From the NCBI GenBank assembly GCA_934149275.1, contig CAKPEG010000001.1:111041-175040 (forward strand): a stretch of 64,000 nt of DNA. Reading direction: 5' to 3'. Both the position numbers and the translations under genes were made by a program. The DNA is from an uncultured Clostridia bacterium. GTDB taxonomy: Bacteria; Bacillota; Clostridia; TANB77; CAG-508. This document shows, one piece after another, positions 17,368 to 26,451 of the stretch. Under the pieces are notes generated by a model that was given only the letters and a program-made list of their open reading frames with translations, ran no database searches and had not been told where the DNA came from. The stretch's first letter is position 1, and each line of letters starts with the position of its first letter.

Positions 17368-18720
17368 TTATTTCAATTTTAGTGTCGTCACACACTCCAC
17401 ATGCCCTGTAAAAGGAAACATATCAACTGGTGTAACTTCGCCAATTTCATATCTTTCACTCAAAATCTTCAAATCTCTTGCTAATGTAGCAGGATTACAA
17501 CTTACATAAACAACCTTCTTAGGACTAACCTTCAAAATAGTATCAAGCGCAACCTTATCACAACCTTTTCTTGGCGGATCAATAAAAATCACATCAGCGT
17601 CAACTTTATTTTTTTCAATAAACTCAGGCAACGTCTTCTCAACATCGCCAACAAAAAACTCGGCATTTTCAATACCATTCTCTTTAGCATTTCTCTTTGC
17701 ATCTTCAATTGCCTGTGATATAGTTTCAATTCCATACAATTTCTTTATTTTCTTTGAAGCACATATTCCTATTGTTCCAATTCCACAATATAAATCAAAA
17801 ATTGTTTCATCTCCATTTAGCTTTGCTCCTTCAATTGCTGTTGCATACAATTTTTCAGTTTGAGTAGGATTAACTTGATAAAATGACATTGGAGAAATTT
17901 TAAATTTAAATCCCAATAATTCATCATAAATATATCCATCACCAAATAACACGATATTTTTATTTCCTAATATCACATTTGTGTCTTTAGAATTAACATT
18001 TTTAACGATTGTCTTAACCTCACTATACTTTCCAGAAATAAATTCAATCAAATCCATTTCTTTCTCAAGTTTTTCTTCATTTGTAACAATTGTAACCATA
18101 ACCTCATTCGTTTTAACGCCAACTCTCAAAACTAAATGACGAACTTGTCCTCTTCTCTTATTTTCGTCATAAACAGGAATATTATTTTCAACAATAAAAT
18201 TAAAAATATCATTCGCGATATCTTGTAAAAGTTCGTTTTGAATCATACATTTTTTAGTTTCAATAATTCTATGAGATCTTTGTGCAAAAACGCCCATAAC
18301 TGGCTTGCCATCGCTATTTAATCCAACAGGATATTGCAATTTATTTCTATAAAAATATGGATTTTCCATTCCAATAACATCATTAACTTTAGTATCAATT
18401 CCTTGTTTTCTCAAAGTATTCTCAACAACATTTCTCTTTATCTCTAAAGTTTTTTCATACTTAATATGTCTCATTACACATCCGCCACATTTTGAATATA
18501 TTTCACAGTCCGCTTCAGCTCTCACCTCTGATTTTTCTATAACCTCTTCCACTTTTCCAAATCCATGTGATGAAAGCACTTTTAAAATCTTTACTTTAAC
18601 TTTTTCACCTTTAATAGCATTAGGAACAAAAACCGTAAAACCATCAATTTTAGCAATTCCTTCACCTGCTACACCATTATCTATAATTTCAGCTTCATAA
18701 ATTTCATTCTTTTTAATCAC
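17368..18720 (-). CDS. rlmD: 23S rRNA (uracil-C5)-methyltransferase, RumA/TrmA family
   Basis: A 450-residue protein: N-terminal TRAM domain (about 1-58), [4Fe-4S] cysteines Cys72, Cys78, Cys81 (CEIYSKCGGC) plus the Cys in ETKKCMIQ, then a SAM-binding methyltransferase core with DLYCGIGTIG and DPPRKGCD. The catalytic Cys is in YVSCNPATLARDL. It methylates uracil C5 in 23S rRNA; whether at one or two sites (RlmD or RlmCD) cannot be read from sequence. The start codon is GTG, with GGAG upstream and a good promoter at 18755-18783. Confidence 0.93.
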   Translation of the reverse strand: MIKKNEIYEAEIIDNGVAGEGIAKIDGFTVFVPNAIKGEKVKVKILKVLSSHGFGKVEEVIEKSEVRAEADCEIYSKCGGCVMRHIKYEKTLEIKRNVVENTLRKQGIDTKVNDVIGMENPYFYRNKLQYPVGLNSDGKPVMGVFAQRSHRIIETKKCMIQNELLQDIANDIFNFIVENNIPVYDENKRRGQVRHLVLRVGVKTNEVMVTIVTNEEKLEKEMDLIEFISGKYSEVKTIVKNVNSKDTNVILGNKNIVLFGDGYIYDELLGFKFKISPMSFYQVNPTQTEKLYATAIEGAKLNGDETIFDLYCGIGTIGICASKKIKKLYGIETISQAIEDAKRNAKENGIENAEFFVGDVEKTLPEFIEKNKVDADVIFIDPPRKGCDKVALDTILKVSPKKVVYVSCNPATLARDLKILSERYEIGEVTPVDMFPFTGHVECVTTLKLK

Positions 18721-18754
18721 GACACTCTACTCCATCTCTTATTTTTACGTCACT

Positions 18755-18783
18755 ATTTTATCAAATTTTTTACAAAATCACAA
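18755..18783 (-). promoter_or_regulatory. Promoter of rlmD
   Basis: Minus-strand TTGTGA (18778-18783), a 17-bp spacer, then TAAAAT (18755-18760). Confidence 0.55.
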
Positions 18784-18929
18784 CTTGTTTTGCTCAAAGT
18801 ATTCAATAAAAACAAACTCCTTAAAAGATTAATAATATTGTAACACTTTAAAATTTGCATCTTATTCGTGTGGGAAATTTACAAAGCAAATAAGAGAAAG
18901 ACCTAACTCCTTCCCTTATTCAAAACATT

Positions 18930-20408
18930 CTATAAAATAATACAAATCAATCCGCCACTACCCTCATTTACAATTCTTTGTAATGTCTCCTGTATCTTCA
19001 TTTGAGCTTCTTCAGGCATTCTAGCTAATTTATTTTGCAATCCCTCATTAACCAAATCATGCACACTCTTTCCAAAAATATTAGAATCCCATATTTTCTT
19101 TTTATCCTCTTCAAACTCTGAAAGCAAATAATTTACAAGTTCCTCAGACTGCTTCTCACTACCCACTATAGGCGAAATCTCAGTTTCAGTATTAATCCTT
19201 ATCATATGTAAAGAAGGAGCTTTAGCTTTTAATTTAACACCAAATTTTGATCCCTGTCTTATAATTTCAGGCTCTTCCAAAATCAAATCATCAACAGTTG
19301 GATTAACAATTCCATATCCCTTTTCTCTCACTTCATGTAACGCATATTCAAGCTTATCATACTCTTTTTTAATTTTTGAAAATTCTGTAATCTTTGCAAA
19401 CAATTTACCTTCATCTGTAATTTCTTCACCAGTAATTTCAGTAAGAACCTTATAAAACAATTCATCTTTAAGACTAATACTTAACTCAACATTTCCAGTT
19501 CCTAAATCTATTTTTGTAATCTCTGTTCTGGTAATTACCTGCGTAGATTGTAATTTAGCTACATCATCACTAACTTCTTTTAATTTTTTAGTATTAGTAA
19601 AACAATCCTTAATTTCACTAAATAGCTCTGTTTTAATTTCATTTGTATCTTGCAATCCCTCAATCCATCTTGGAAACTTAATATTTATTTGCTCAATTGG
19701 AAACTCAAACAATATTTTAGAAAAAATATCATTTATATTTTCTAAAGATAACTCTGTGCAATTTAAAGGAACAACCGCTGTATTATACTTATCTTCGAGC
19801 TCACAAGCAAGACGTTTATTTTCTTCACTAAATGGATCTTCTGCATTTAAAACAATAACAAAAGGCTTTTGCTTTGCAGTTAACTCTCTTGCAACTCTTT
19901 CTTCCGGTTCAACATAATCTTCTCTTGGAATTCCAGTAATAGAACCATCCGTTGTAACTAAAATAGCAATGCTCGAATGTTCTTCAATAACTTTCTTTGT
20001 ACCAATCTCAGCAGCTCTCTCAAAAGGAATTTCTTCTGCAGACCATGGTGTTTTAACCATTCTCGGCATATCATCTTCCAAATAACCAATTGCATTATTA
20101 ACTAAATAACCAACACAATCCACCATTCTTGTTTTCAATTTCAAATTATCTGCAATTGTAATTTCAACCGCTTCATTAGGAATAAACTTTGGTTCTGTTG
20201 TCATAATAGTCTTACCAGCAGCACTTTGTGGCAATTCATCAATTGCACGCTCCCTTTTATACTCATTATCAATGTTAGGCAACACTAATAACTCCATAAA
20301 TTTTTTAATAAATGTTGATTTTCCAGTTCTTACAGGACCAACAACGCCAACATAAATATCGCCATCTGTTCTTTCAGCAATATCCTTATATATATCCAAA
20401 TTTTCCAT
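18930..20408 (-). CDS. spoIVA: Stage IV sporulation protein A (spore coat morphogenetic ATPase)
   Basis: The 492-residue length is usual for SpoIVA. It begins MENLDIYKDIAERTDGDIY, has the Walker A loop GPVRTGKST (24-32, Lys30), and ends GSGGLICIIL, all hallmarks of this protein. SpoIVA polymerises with ATP hydrolysis on the outer forespore membrane and forms the basement layer of the coat. It is recruited there by SpoVM, which is also encoded in this window (40270-40347). A sigma-E-like promoter lies upstream, matching mother-cell expression. It is divergent from the gerA operon. Confidence 0.98.
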   Translation of the reverse strand: MENLDIYKDIAERTDGDIYVGVVGPVRTGKSTFIKKFMELLVLPNIDNEYKRERAIDELPQSAAGKTIMTTEPKFIPNEAVEITIADNLKLKTRMVDCVGYLVNNAIGYLEDDMPRMVKTPWSAEEIPFERAAEIGTKKVIEEHSSIAILVTTDGSITGIPREDYVEPEERVARELTAKQKPFVIVLNAEDPFSEENKRLACELEDKYNTAVVPLNCTELSLENINDIFSKILFEFPIEQINIKFPRWIEGLQDTNEIKTELFSEIKDCFTNTKKLKEVSDDVAKLQSTQVITRTEITKIDLGTGNVELSISLKDELFYKVLTEITGEEITDEGKLFAKITEFSKIKKEYDKLEYALHEVREKGYGIVNPTVDDLILEEPEIIRQGSKFGVKLKAKAPSLHMIRINTETEISPIVGSEKQSEELVNYLLSEFEEDKKKIWDSNIFGKSVHDLVNEGLQNKLARMPEEAQMKIQETLQRIVNEGSGGLICIIL

Positions 20409-20447
20409 AACACCCTCCTAAATTCCATTGGACTACTACTTTTAATT

Positions 20448-20477
20448 AATGTATATTTAGATTTTTATAATTTATTC
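20448..20477 (-). promoter_or_regulatory. Putative sigma-E promoter of spoIVA
   Basis: Minus-strand GAATAAA (20471-20477), 15 bp, then TATACATT (20448-20455). This is close to the sigma-E pattern (..ATA.., about 14 bp, CATACA.T). Confidence 0.45.
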
Positions 20478-20582
20478 CAAAAACTTTTTAAACATTTTTA
20501 TTCTCTCAAACTTCTTTAATTTAACAACAAATATTTTTCATTCGTCTCAAAATTCGTTAAAATCAAATGCTTAAATACCAAG

Positions 20583-20612
20583 TGTATTATTTCCATAAAT
20601 TTGCTAATACTA
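20583..20612 (+). promoter_or_regulatory. Putative sigma-G promoter of the gerA operon
   Basis: TGTATT (20583-20588), a 17-bp spacer, then AATACTA (20606-20612), near the sigma-G consensus TGAATA-CATACTA. GerA-type operons are expressed in the forespore in Bacillus. Confidence 0.45.
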
Positions 20613-20653
20613 TAAATAATTACCTTTAATAATACACATGAAGGAGAACAAAT

Positions 20654-22324
20654 ATGTCAAAAAATAAATTTTTAAATGAATTATTTTCATTTGATCCATC
20701 AACACATTATGCATACAATTTATCCGAAACACAAATCTCTAATAATGAGCAAGAACATAAAATAACTCAAAAAGTATCAAAATATTTGCAAGAAAATTTG
20801 ACCTATCTAACAGTAAAATATAATGCTTTAATAAACAGTGATATACTAATCAGAAAATTCACGTTAAACGGCAAAGGAAAACAATATAACGCAGCTCTAA
20901 TATATATAGACGGAATGGTAGACTCAGACATGGTAAATCATTACGTTTTAAATCCACTTATGCACAAAAATCAAACAAATACAGAAAAATCAACGGAAAC
21001 ATTAATCATAAATAAAAACACAGACTTAAACTTTCATACAACCCAAACACCAGAACTACAAAATATAATATACAACTCCCTAATAAGCCAAAATTCAATA
21101 AAAACTGAAAATGAATTTTCAAATATAATCCCTGAAATTAATGCCGGATTTACATGCCTTTTAGTAGACACATTAGACCAAGCCTTTTGCGTTGAAGCTA
21201 AAGGCTACAAAACAAGAAGCATAACCAAACCTGAAAACGAAGTAGTAGTGCGTGGTTCACAAGAAGCATTCGTTGAAAATATCCGTACAAACACATCAAT
21301 GATTCGTAGAATTATAAACAACGAAAATCTAGTAATCGAGCAACTCTCACTCGGAAAAGTAACCAAAACAGCTGTCTCATTCTGCTACATGAAGAACATC
21401 GCAAACGAAGACTTAGTAAACGAAGTTCGTTTCAGACTTTGTAATATAGACATAGATTCAATTATAAATTCAGGTACCGTAGAACAATTAATTCAAGACA
21501 GCTCCAGCATCCTCTTCCCTCAGACATTTGCCACAGAACGATGTGACAGAGCATGTAATAATATCTTAGAAGGAAGAGTTGTAATTTTAGTAAACGGAAA
21601 CCCTTATGCCTTAATAGTTCCAGCAATATTAATAGACTTCATTACATCACCAGAAGACATCAACTTAAGACATCAATACGGGAATTTAATACGTGTCATC
21701 CGTTCCATAGCCTTCTTCGTAGCAATGTTTATGCCAGCATTATATGTAGCAGTAACAAATTTTCATCAAGAACTTCTCCCAACTGACTTAGTTTTTGCAA
21801 TATCAGCAATGAGGCGTTCAATTCCATTTCCGGTAATAGTCGAGCTTTTAATAATGGAAATCTCATTCGAATTAATAAGAGAAGCTAGCTTAAGAGTTCC
21901 AGCGCCAATAGGCTCAACCATAGGAATTATCGGTGGTTTAATCCTAGGTGAAGCAGCCGTATCAGCTAATTTAGTAACTCCCCTATTAATTATAATAGTT
22001 GCCGTCACAGGTATTTGCTCATATGCAATTCCTGATTTTTCATTAAACTTTACAATCAGAACATTTCGATTTATGTATATAATTTTAGGATATATTGCAG
22101 GTTTTTTAGGAATTAGTTTTGGAATGTTCATACAACTAATTCTATTATCAAATTTACAATCATTTGGTGTGTCATATTTCTCACCATATCTGCCACCCAC
22201 AAACAAAAACACAGACTCATCATTCTTTATAAAACCTATTTGGAAAAAAGAAAACAGAAGCTCATTCTTAAATACAAAACGTCCTATTCAAGAAGATAAA
22301 GTAAGTATGAAATGGAAATACTAA
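20654..22324 (+). CDS. Spore germination receptor subunit A (GerAA/GerKA family)
   Basis: A 556-residue GerA-family protein: soluble N-terminal domain (about 1-300, with VVRGSQEAFVENIRTNTSMIRRRI-type core near residue 195), then five or so membrane helices from about 325 to 510 containing MRRSIPFPVIVELL, SFELIREAS and GSTIGIIGGLILGEAAV. It ends in a basic cytoplasmic tail. With GerB and GerC subunits it forms the inner-membrane nutrient receptor that triggers germination. GAAGGAG precedes the start. It is the first gene of a four-gene operon (gap of 12 bp to the next). Confidence 0.96.
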   Translation: MSKNKFLNELFSFDPSTHYAYNLSETQISNNEQEHKITQKVSKYLQENLTYLTVKYNALINSDILIRKFTLNGKGKQYNAALIYIDGMVDSDMVNHYVLNPLMHKNQTNTEKSTETLIINKNTDLNFHTTQTPELQNIIYNSLISQNSIKTENEFSNIIPEINAGFTCLLVDTLDQAFCVEAKGYKTRSITKPENEVVVRGSQEAFVENIRTNTSMIRRIINNENLVIEQLSLGKVTKTAVSFCYMKNIANEDLVNEVRFRLCNIDIDSIINSGTVEQLIQDSSSILFPQTFATERCDRACNNILEGRVVILVNGNPYALIVPAILIDFITSPEDINLRHQYGNLIRVIRSIAFFVAMFMPALYVAVTNFHQELLPTDLVFAISAMRRSIPFPVIVELLIMEISFELIREASLRVPAPIGSTIGIIGGLILGEAAVSANLVTPLLIIIVAVTGICSYAIPDFSLNFTIRTFRFMYIILGYIAGFLGISFGMFIQLILLSNLQSFGVSYFSPYLPPTNKNTDSSFFIKPIWKKENRSSFLNTKRPIQEDKVSMKWKY

Positions 22325-22336
22325 GGAGGAAATTTT

Positions 22337-23413
22337 ATGAATCTAAAAATAGGAAAACTTGAAGCCATATTTCTAGTTTTAATAGTAATGATAAATAAAA
22401 TACTTTTAAACATTCCTAAAGAAATTATCAAGCAATCAAAAACTGGAAGCCCAGCCAACATCATATTTACGACTATTCTAACATTAATAATAACACTTAT
22501 AATTTGCAAACTATTTCAAAAATTTCCTAACGAAGATATAATTGACATATCACAATATGTTGGCAAAAAACCTCTTCAAATAATTTTAGGAACACTTTTA
22601 TTAATATTATTCACAATAATAATAACATCCGTAATTTATGAATTTACAACACTCTTACAAATTATCTACTTTCCAAACACACCTCTCCCTCTTATACTAT
22701 TAATTTTCCTTGGATGTATGGGAGTCGCAAATAAAACAGGCTTCAAATCAATTATAAAAGCAAACAGCGTAATAATTCCAATAATATTGCTAAGTCTAAT
22801 TGTTATCTTTGCAGGGATACTAAAGAACTTAAATTTTAACAGATTATACCCTATACTAGGTCAAAACGTAAAAACAACATTTTTAGAAGGAAGTCAAAAT
22901 ATATTTGCATATGGAGGTCTTCTATATTTATTTTTTATAGTACCATTTTTAAAAAATAAAAATGACTTTAAAAAAGTAGCATTAATTTCAATGTTAGTTT
23001 CAGGCCTTTTCCTACTTTTTACCGTAATAATCCTACTCTCAACATTTCCTTTTATTATAAATAGTGAAGAAATAATGTCTATGTATTTATTAACTCGTTG
23101 TATCGAACTTGGAAAATTTCTGCAAAGAACAGACGCAATTTTCATATTCCTTTGGATAATTTCAGCATTCTCATATTTAAGCATTTCTTTAATGTTCATG
23201 AGTAACATATTTGGGAAGCTAACAGAATGTAAAGAATCTAGAAATTTCTCATACTCCTTCTTAGGAATATTCTTTGCAATAATTACCCTACTTCAAAATC
23301 AAACATTTTTTAAACTACTCTCTACAACTGTTTACAAATACTCAATATTAAGCATTTTACTATTATGTTTTATTATTTTAATCATTGGAAATATAAAAAG
23401 AAAGGAAATCTAG
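22337..23413 (+). CDS. Spore germination receptor subunit B (GerAB/ArcD/ProY family)
   Basis: A 358-residue integral membrane protein with about ten hydrophobic helices, matching the GerB family of APC-superfamily transporter-like receptor subunits (initial KIGKLEAIFLVLIVMINKILL, central FEGSQN-like FLEGSQNIFAYGG). In GerA-type receptors the B subunit binds the nutrient germinant. It sits 12 bp after the A subunit behind AAGGAGG, and its 3' end is 3 bp from the GerC start, so translation is probably coupled. The germinant cannot be predicted. Confidence 0.93.
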   Translation: MNLKIGKLEAIFLVLIVMINKILLNIPKEIIKQSKTGSPANIIFTTILTLIITLIICKLFQKFPNEDIIDISQYVGKKPLQIILGTLLLILFTIIITSVIYEFTTLLQIIYFPNTPLPLILLIFLGCMGVANKTGFKSIIKANSVIIPIILLSLIVIFAGILKNLNFNRLYPILGQNVKTTFLEGSQNIFAYGGLLYLFFIVPFLKNKNDFKKVALISMLVSGLFLLFTVIILLSTFPFIINSEEIMSMYLLTRCIELGKFLQRTDAIFIFLWIISAFSYLSISLMFMSNIFGKLTECKESRNFSYSFLGIFFAIITLLQNQTFFKLLSTTVYKYSILSILLLCFIILIIGNIKRKEI

Positions 23414-23416
23414 CAT

Positions 23417-24547
23417 ATGAAGAAAAAAATACTCATATTTGCACTTATTTTAGTTGTTTGCATAACATTTTCAAGTTCATATGATGTAAGAGGAACAGAA
23501 GAATTATCATATGTAATTGCAATTGGAATTGACAAATCAGATTCTGAAAATGAACCACTATCCCTAACCGTACAAATTGCCAAATCCGATTCATCAGAAT
23601 CTGGTGGTACTAAAATAAAAACTGATATAAAAACAGTAAAATGTAATTCTTTTAATATCGGAATAGCCATGCTAAATCTTGAAAATGTAAATCAAATAAA
23701 CCTATCTCATTGCACAGCATTAGTAATATCCGAAGAAGTTGCAAGAGAAGGATTAGGAAACATTATAAACACAACTTCGAACAATATAGAAATCAGACCA
23801 ACCTGCAACATTTTAGTCTGCCAAGACAAAGCCAAAAGCTTTTTAGAAACAGCTTCAAAAGTTGAAGATATCTCTTCAAAATTTTACACATCATTTATAG
23901 AATCAATAAAAATAACATCATACACCACACCATGTACTTTATCACATTTTTACTCATCAACGCATCATGATATCTCTTCTCCTTTGGCATTATATTGTTT
24001 TGAAAAAGATGATAACATCGAAACACTTGGCTTAGCTATTTTTGACAAATATAAAATGATTGGTAGAACTTCTGGAGTAGAAACAGTTTGTTATAATCTA
24101 CTAACAAATAATTTTGAAGAATCAACTATTGAAGTATATAACTATCAAAACCCAGACATACCTTTAAGTATTAATCTAAGTTCACCACAAAAAACAAAAA
24201 TTAAAGTAAAACTCGAAGATGGCAAACCTAAAATTACATGCAATATAAGTGTAAACTCTAAAATTCTATCTGCAAATGAAAACTATGATTTCTCATCAGA
24301 AGAAGCTAGGCAAAAAATTGAAGCAGAAATTAATAAATTCTTAGAAGACTCTTGTACAGCCTTTCTATGCAAAACAGCTCAAGAATACGGAGTCGACGTT
24401 ATTGGATTTGAAGGTTATTTCAATAAAAACTTCTTAACACAAAATCAGATAGATAAATACAATTGGAAAGAACTCTACAAAAACGCAACATTTGAAATAA
24501 CATCAACTAACCACTTATTATCTGGATTCTTGTTTTCTAAAACTTAA
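23417..24547 (+). CDS. Spore germination receptor subunit C (Ger(x)C family), no canonical lipobox
   Basis: A 376-residue protein with N-terminal hydrophobic signal (about 4-20) and the Ger(x)C fold: ELSYVIAIGID near residue 31, DISSKFYTS, and a C-terminal domain with DSCTAFLCKTAQEYGVDVIGF and YNWKELYKNATFEI. Family members are lipoproteins with Cys in a GCW(D/N)..E(I/L) context. Here the corresponding stretch is SSSYDVRGTEEL without Cys, and the only nearby Cys (Cys16 in VVCITF) lacks a proper lipobox. The protein may be anchored by an uncleaved signal instead. Position and operon order support the assignment. Confidence 0.9.
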   Translation: MKKKILIFALILVVCITFSSSYDVRGTEELSYVIAIGIDKSDSENEPLSLTVQIAKSDSSESGGTKIKTDIKTVKCNSFNIGIAMLNLENVNQINLSHCTALVISEEVAREGLGNIINTTSNNIEIRPTCNILVCQDKAKSFLETASKVEDISSKFYTSFIESIKITSYTTPCTLSHFYSSTHHDISSPLALYCFEKDDNIETLGLAIFDKYKMIGRTSGVETVCYNLLTNNFEESTIEVYNYQNPDIPLSINLSSPQKTKIKVKLEDGKPKITCNISVNSKILSANENYDFSSEEARQKIEAEINKFLEDSCTAFLCKTAQEYGVDVIGFEGYFNKNFLTQNQIDKYNWKELYKNATFEITSTNHLLSGFLFSKT

Positions 24548-24565
24548 TCGATAGGAGATTTTTAA

Positions 24566-24722
24566 ATGAAACTTGTAATAATTCTATTTGCAATTTATGC
24601 ATTTCTTGAATCATCATCATATGCTATATATGAGTACCCAAAAAATAAAATCCGGAGCCGTAAGTATTATTATACTTGCAAGCTTCGGACTTGTACTCCC
24701 TATATTCAGTATATTATTATAA
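24566..24722 (+). pseudogene. Small two-helix GerA operon protein (D-subunit-like), frameshifted
   Basis: An ATG at 24566 follows AGGAG at 8 bp and opens MKLVIILFAIYAFLESSSYA..., a membrane helix. After a run of six A (CCCAAAAAATAAAA) the open frame turns into unlikely sequence. The +1 frame gives KSGAVSIIILASFGLVLP then IFSILL and a stop at 24720-24722, a clear second helix. Removing one A would give a 51-residue two-helix protein. Bacillus GerA-type operons often carry such small D subunits (GerKD, GerUD), which modulate germination. It could be a sequence error, a recent mutation or slippage at the A run. Confidence 0.6.
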
Positions 24723-25097
24723 ATCGAATGCTTCTGGTAATAATTGATCAAGAGTATAACAATCAGTTTTACCTTCATAATATGTATATATTTTAAAATC
24801 CTTGTCAACAAATTGAGACATAAATTGTCTGCAGTAACCACAAGGTAAACACTTATCTAAATGTTGTGCTCTTGTACTACCTCCAACAACAATTATGTAA
24901 TCAAAATCTAAATCACCTTCTGATATAGCCTTAGAAAAAGCTACACGTTCAGCACAAATAGATTGGATTCCTTGATTATTAATATTACATCCTGTGTATT
25001 CCTTGCCACTTTTCATCTTTAGAAGTGCTCCTACCTTGAAACTCTTGCAATATGCTCTTTCACGAGCTTCTAAGGCTTTTTTTATTTCTTCTTCCAT
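24717..25097 (-). CDS. cdd: Cytidine deaminase
   Basis: A 126-residue protein with the zinc-site motifs CAERVA (Cys48, catalytic Glu50) and PCGYCRQ (Cys86, Cys89), the standard homotetrameric cytidine deaminase layout. It converts cytidine/deoxycytidine to uridine/deoxyuridine in pyrimidine salvage. GAGGAGG abuts an ATG at 25103, so the ATG at 25097, 6 bp downstream, is the better start. It is the last gene of the glycan operon (12 bp after a glycosyltransferase) and converges on the germination operon, with 6 bp overlap with the reconstructed small gene. Confidence 0.95.
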   Translation of the reverse strand: MEEEIKKALEARERAYCKSFKVGALLKMKSGKEYTGCNINNQGIQSICAERVAFSKAISEGDLDFDYIIVVGGSTRAQHLDKCLPCGYCRQFMSQFVDKDFKIYTYYEGKTDCYTLDQLLPEAFDL

Positions 25098-25109
25098 AAA
25101 CATCCTCCT

Positions 25110-26441
25110 CTATTTTTCATACTCTTTCAACAAATCTATAATAATCTTTGTTTTTGCCTCCCAAGTATTTTTTAGAGCCTCCTTCTTTTCTATCTCTCTA
25201 TAGATATTATACTCTTCTTTTCTATTTTTTTCCATAGAAATTGCATTTTCAATTAAATTTACAAATTCATTTTTATCTTTAGCAATCATAACAGATTCAT
25301 ATTTTCTACATTCTCTCATATCAGTTGTGACAATAGGCTTTCCAAGAGCCATGTATTCGAATAATTTTAAAGGCGATGTTGCTTGAGTAATATCATTTAT
25401 TAAAAACGGAATTGTGCACACATCAAATTTACTAGCATATGTTGGTAACAAAGTATAGTCCTTTGGACCTAAAAAATATATATTTTTATATTCAGACAAT
25501 TGAGCTGCATCAAAACTTCCATCATATTTAATTCCTATAAGTACAATATTATAATCTGGTTTGGCAGTAGCTAAGAATTTTATCATATCATAATCAAACC
25601 AACTGGCCATCGCACCATAATACCCAATTATTGGTTTTTCTTGACTTACTACATTTGAAAATACTTTATCTTGCTTTATTAATTCATCATCAATTTCATT
25701 AATAAAGTGATTATAATCAACACCATTATTAGAAAATGCTAATTTTTCATTTCCCCTTTTCTTTAATACATCTTGTTCTAATTCATCAGCAGTTACAACA
25801 ACAAAAATATCTTCTTTATTTTCTAACATAAATTCATATTTTTCCTTCATATTAACCGGAATCTCTTTTGTTCCAATTAAAACAGGACTCAAATCGTCAA
25901 TATATTCATATATAATTTTGTAACCATTATTAATATAATCTTTTAACACCGATACGCTTAAAGTACAATCTGTAGAATAAAATTGAACATATTTAGGTTT
26001 ATCAATTTTATTAATTTCTTTTAATAATAATTTTCTCATAGCACGGTTATTAAAATTCACTAAATATAAATTATCATTAATTTTTTTATACGTTCCAACC
26101 TTATCTGTAACTGTCGTTATTTCATAAAAAACTAACGATTTATTAAATGATAAATTTCTAGCTATATGTTGTGGTCTTTGAAATAATGGTACATTCCACC
26201 CAAATGAACTTCTCCAAATAATTATTCTATCATAATCCTTATTTAAAATTTCATCAATATTCTTTTTAATATTAACTTGATTCATAAAAACATAAATATA
26301 ACTAAACAAATTAATTTTTGAAATATAGTGTGCTTTTACATATAAAAATATTTTTTTTAGAGCATTTCTCAATCCATCTTTTTTTATTACGGTAATAACT
26401 TTATTAACTCTATACCCAATTGCGTTTCTAACCTTTTCCAA
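25110..26441 (-). CDS. GT4-type glycosyltransferase
   Basis: A 443-residue soluble or membrane-associated protein. It has an N-terminal basic amphipathic region (about 1-60), the GT-B motif IIGYYGAMASWFDYDMI at the start of the second Rossmann domain, and ATSPLKLFEYMALGKPIVTTD, the donor-binding E-x7-E-like region of GT4 enzymes. It likely transfers a sugar in surface-glycan assembly. The start is TTG behind AGGAG. It lies 10 bp after the mutase-like gene. Confidence 0.85.
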   Translation of the reverse strand: MEKVRNAIGYRVNKVITVIKKDGLRNALKKIFLYVKAHYISKINLFSYIYVFMNQVNIKKNIDEILNKDYDRIIIWRSSFGWNVPLFQRPQHIARNLSFNKSLVFYEITTVTDKVGTYKKINDNLYLVNFNNRAMRKLLLKEINKIDKPKYVQFYSTDCTLSVSVLKDYINNGYKIIYEYIDDLSPVLIGTKEIPVNMKEKYEFMLENKEDIFVVVTADELEQDVLKKRGNEKLAFSNNGVDYNHFINEIDDELIKQDKVFSNVVSQEKPIIGYYGAMASWFDYDMIKFLATAKPDYNIVLIGIKYDGSFDAAQLSEYKNIYFLGPKDYTLLPTYASKFDVCTIPFLINDITQATSPLKLFEYMALGKPIVTTDMRECRKYESVMIAKDKNEFVNLIENAISMEKNRKEEYNIYREIEKKEALKNTWEAKTKIIIDLLKEYEK

Positions 26442-26451
26442 AATTCTTCTC

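Noticed and set aside
21766..22212. 148-residue minus-strand ORF
   Set aside because: Antisense shadow of the gerA-subunit gene, whose sequence is conserved in the other strand.
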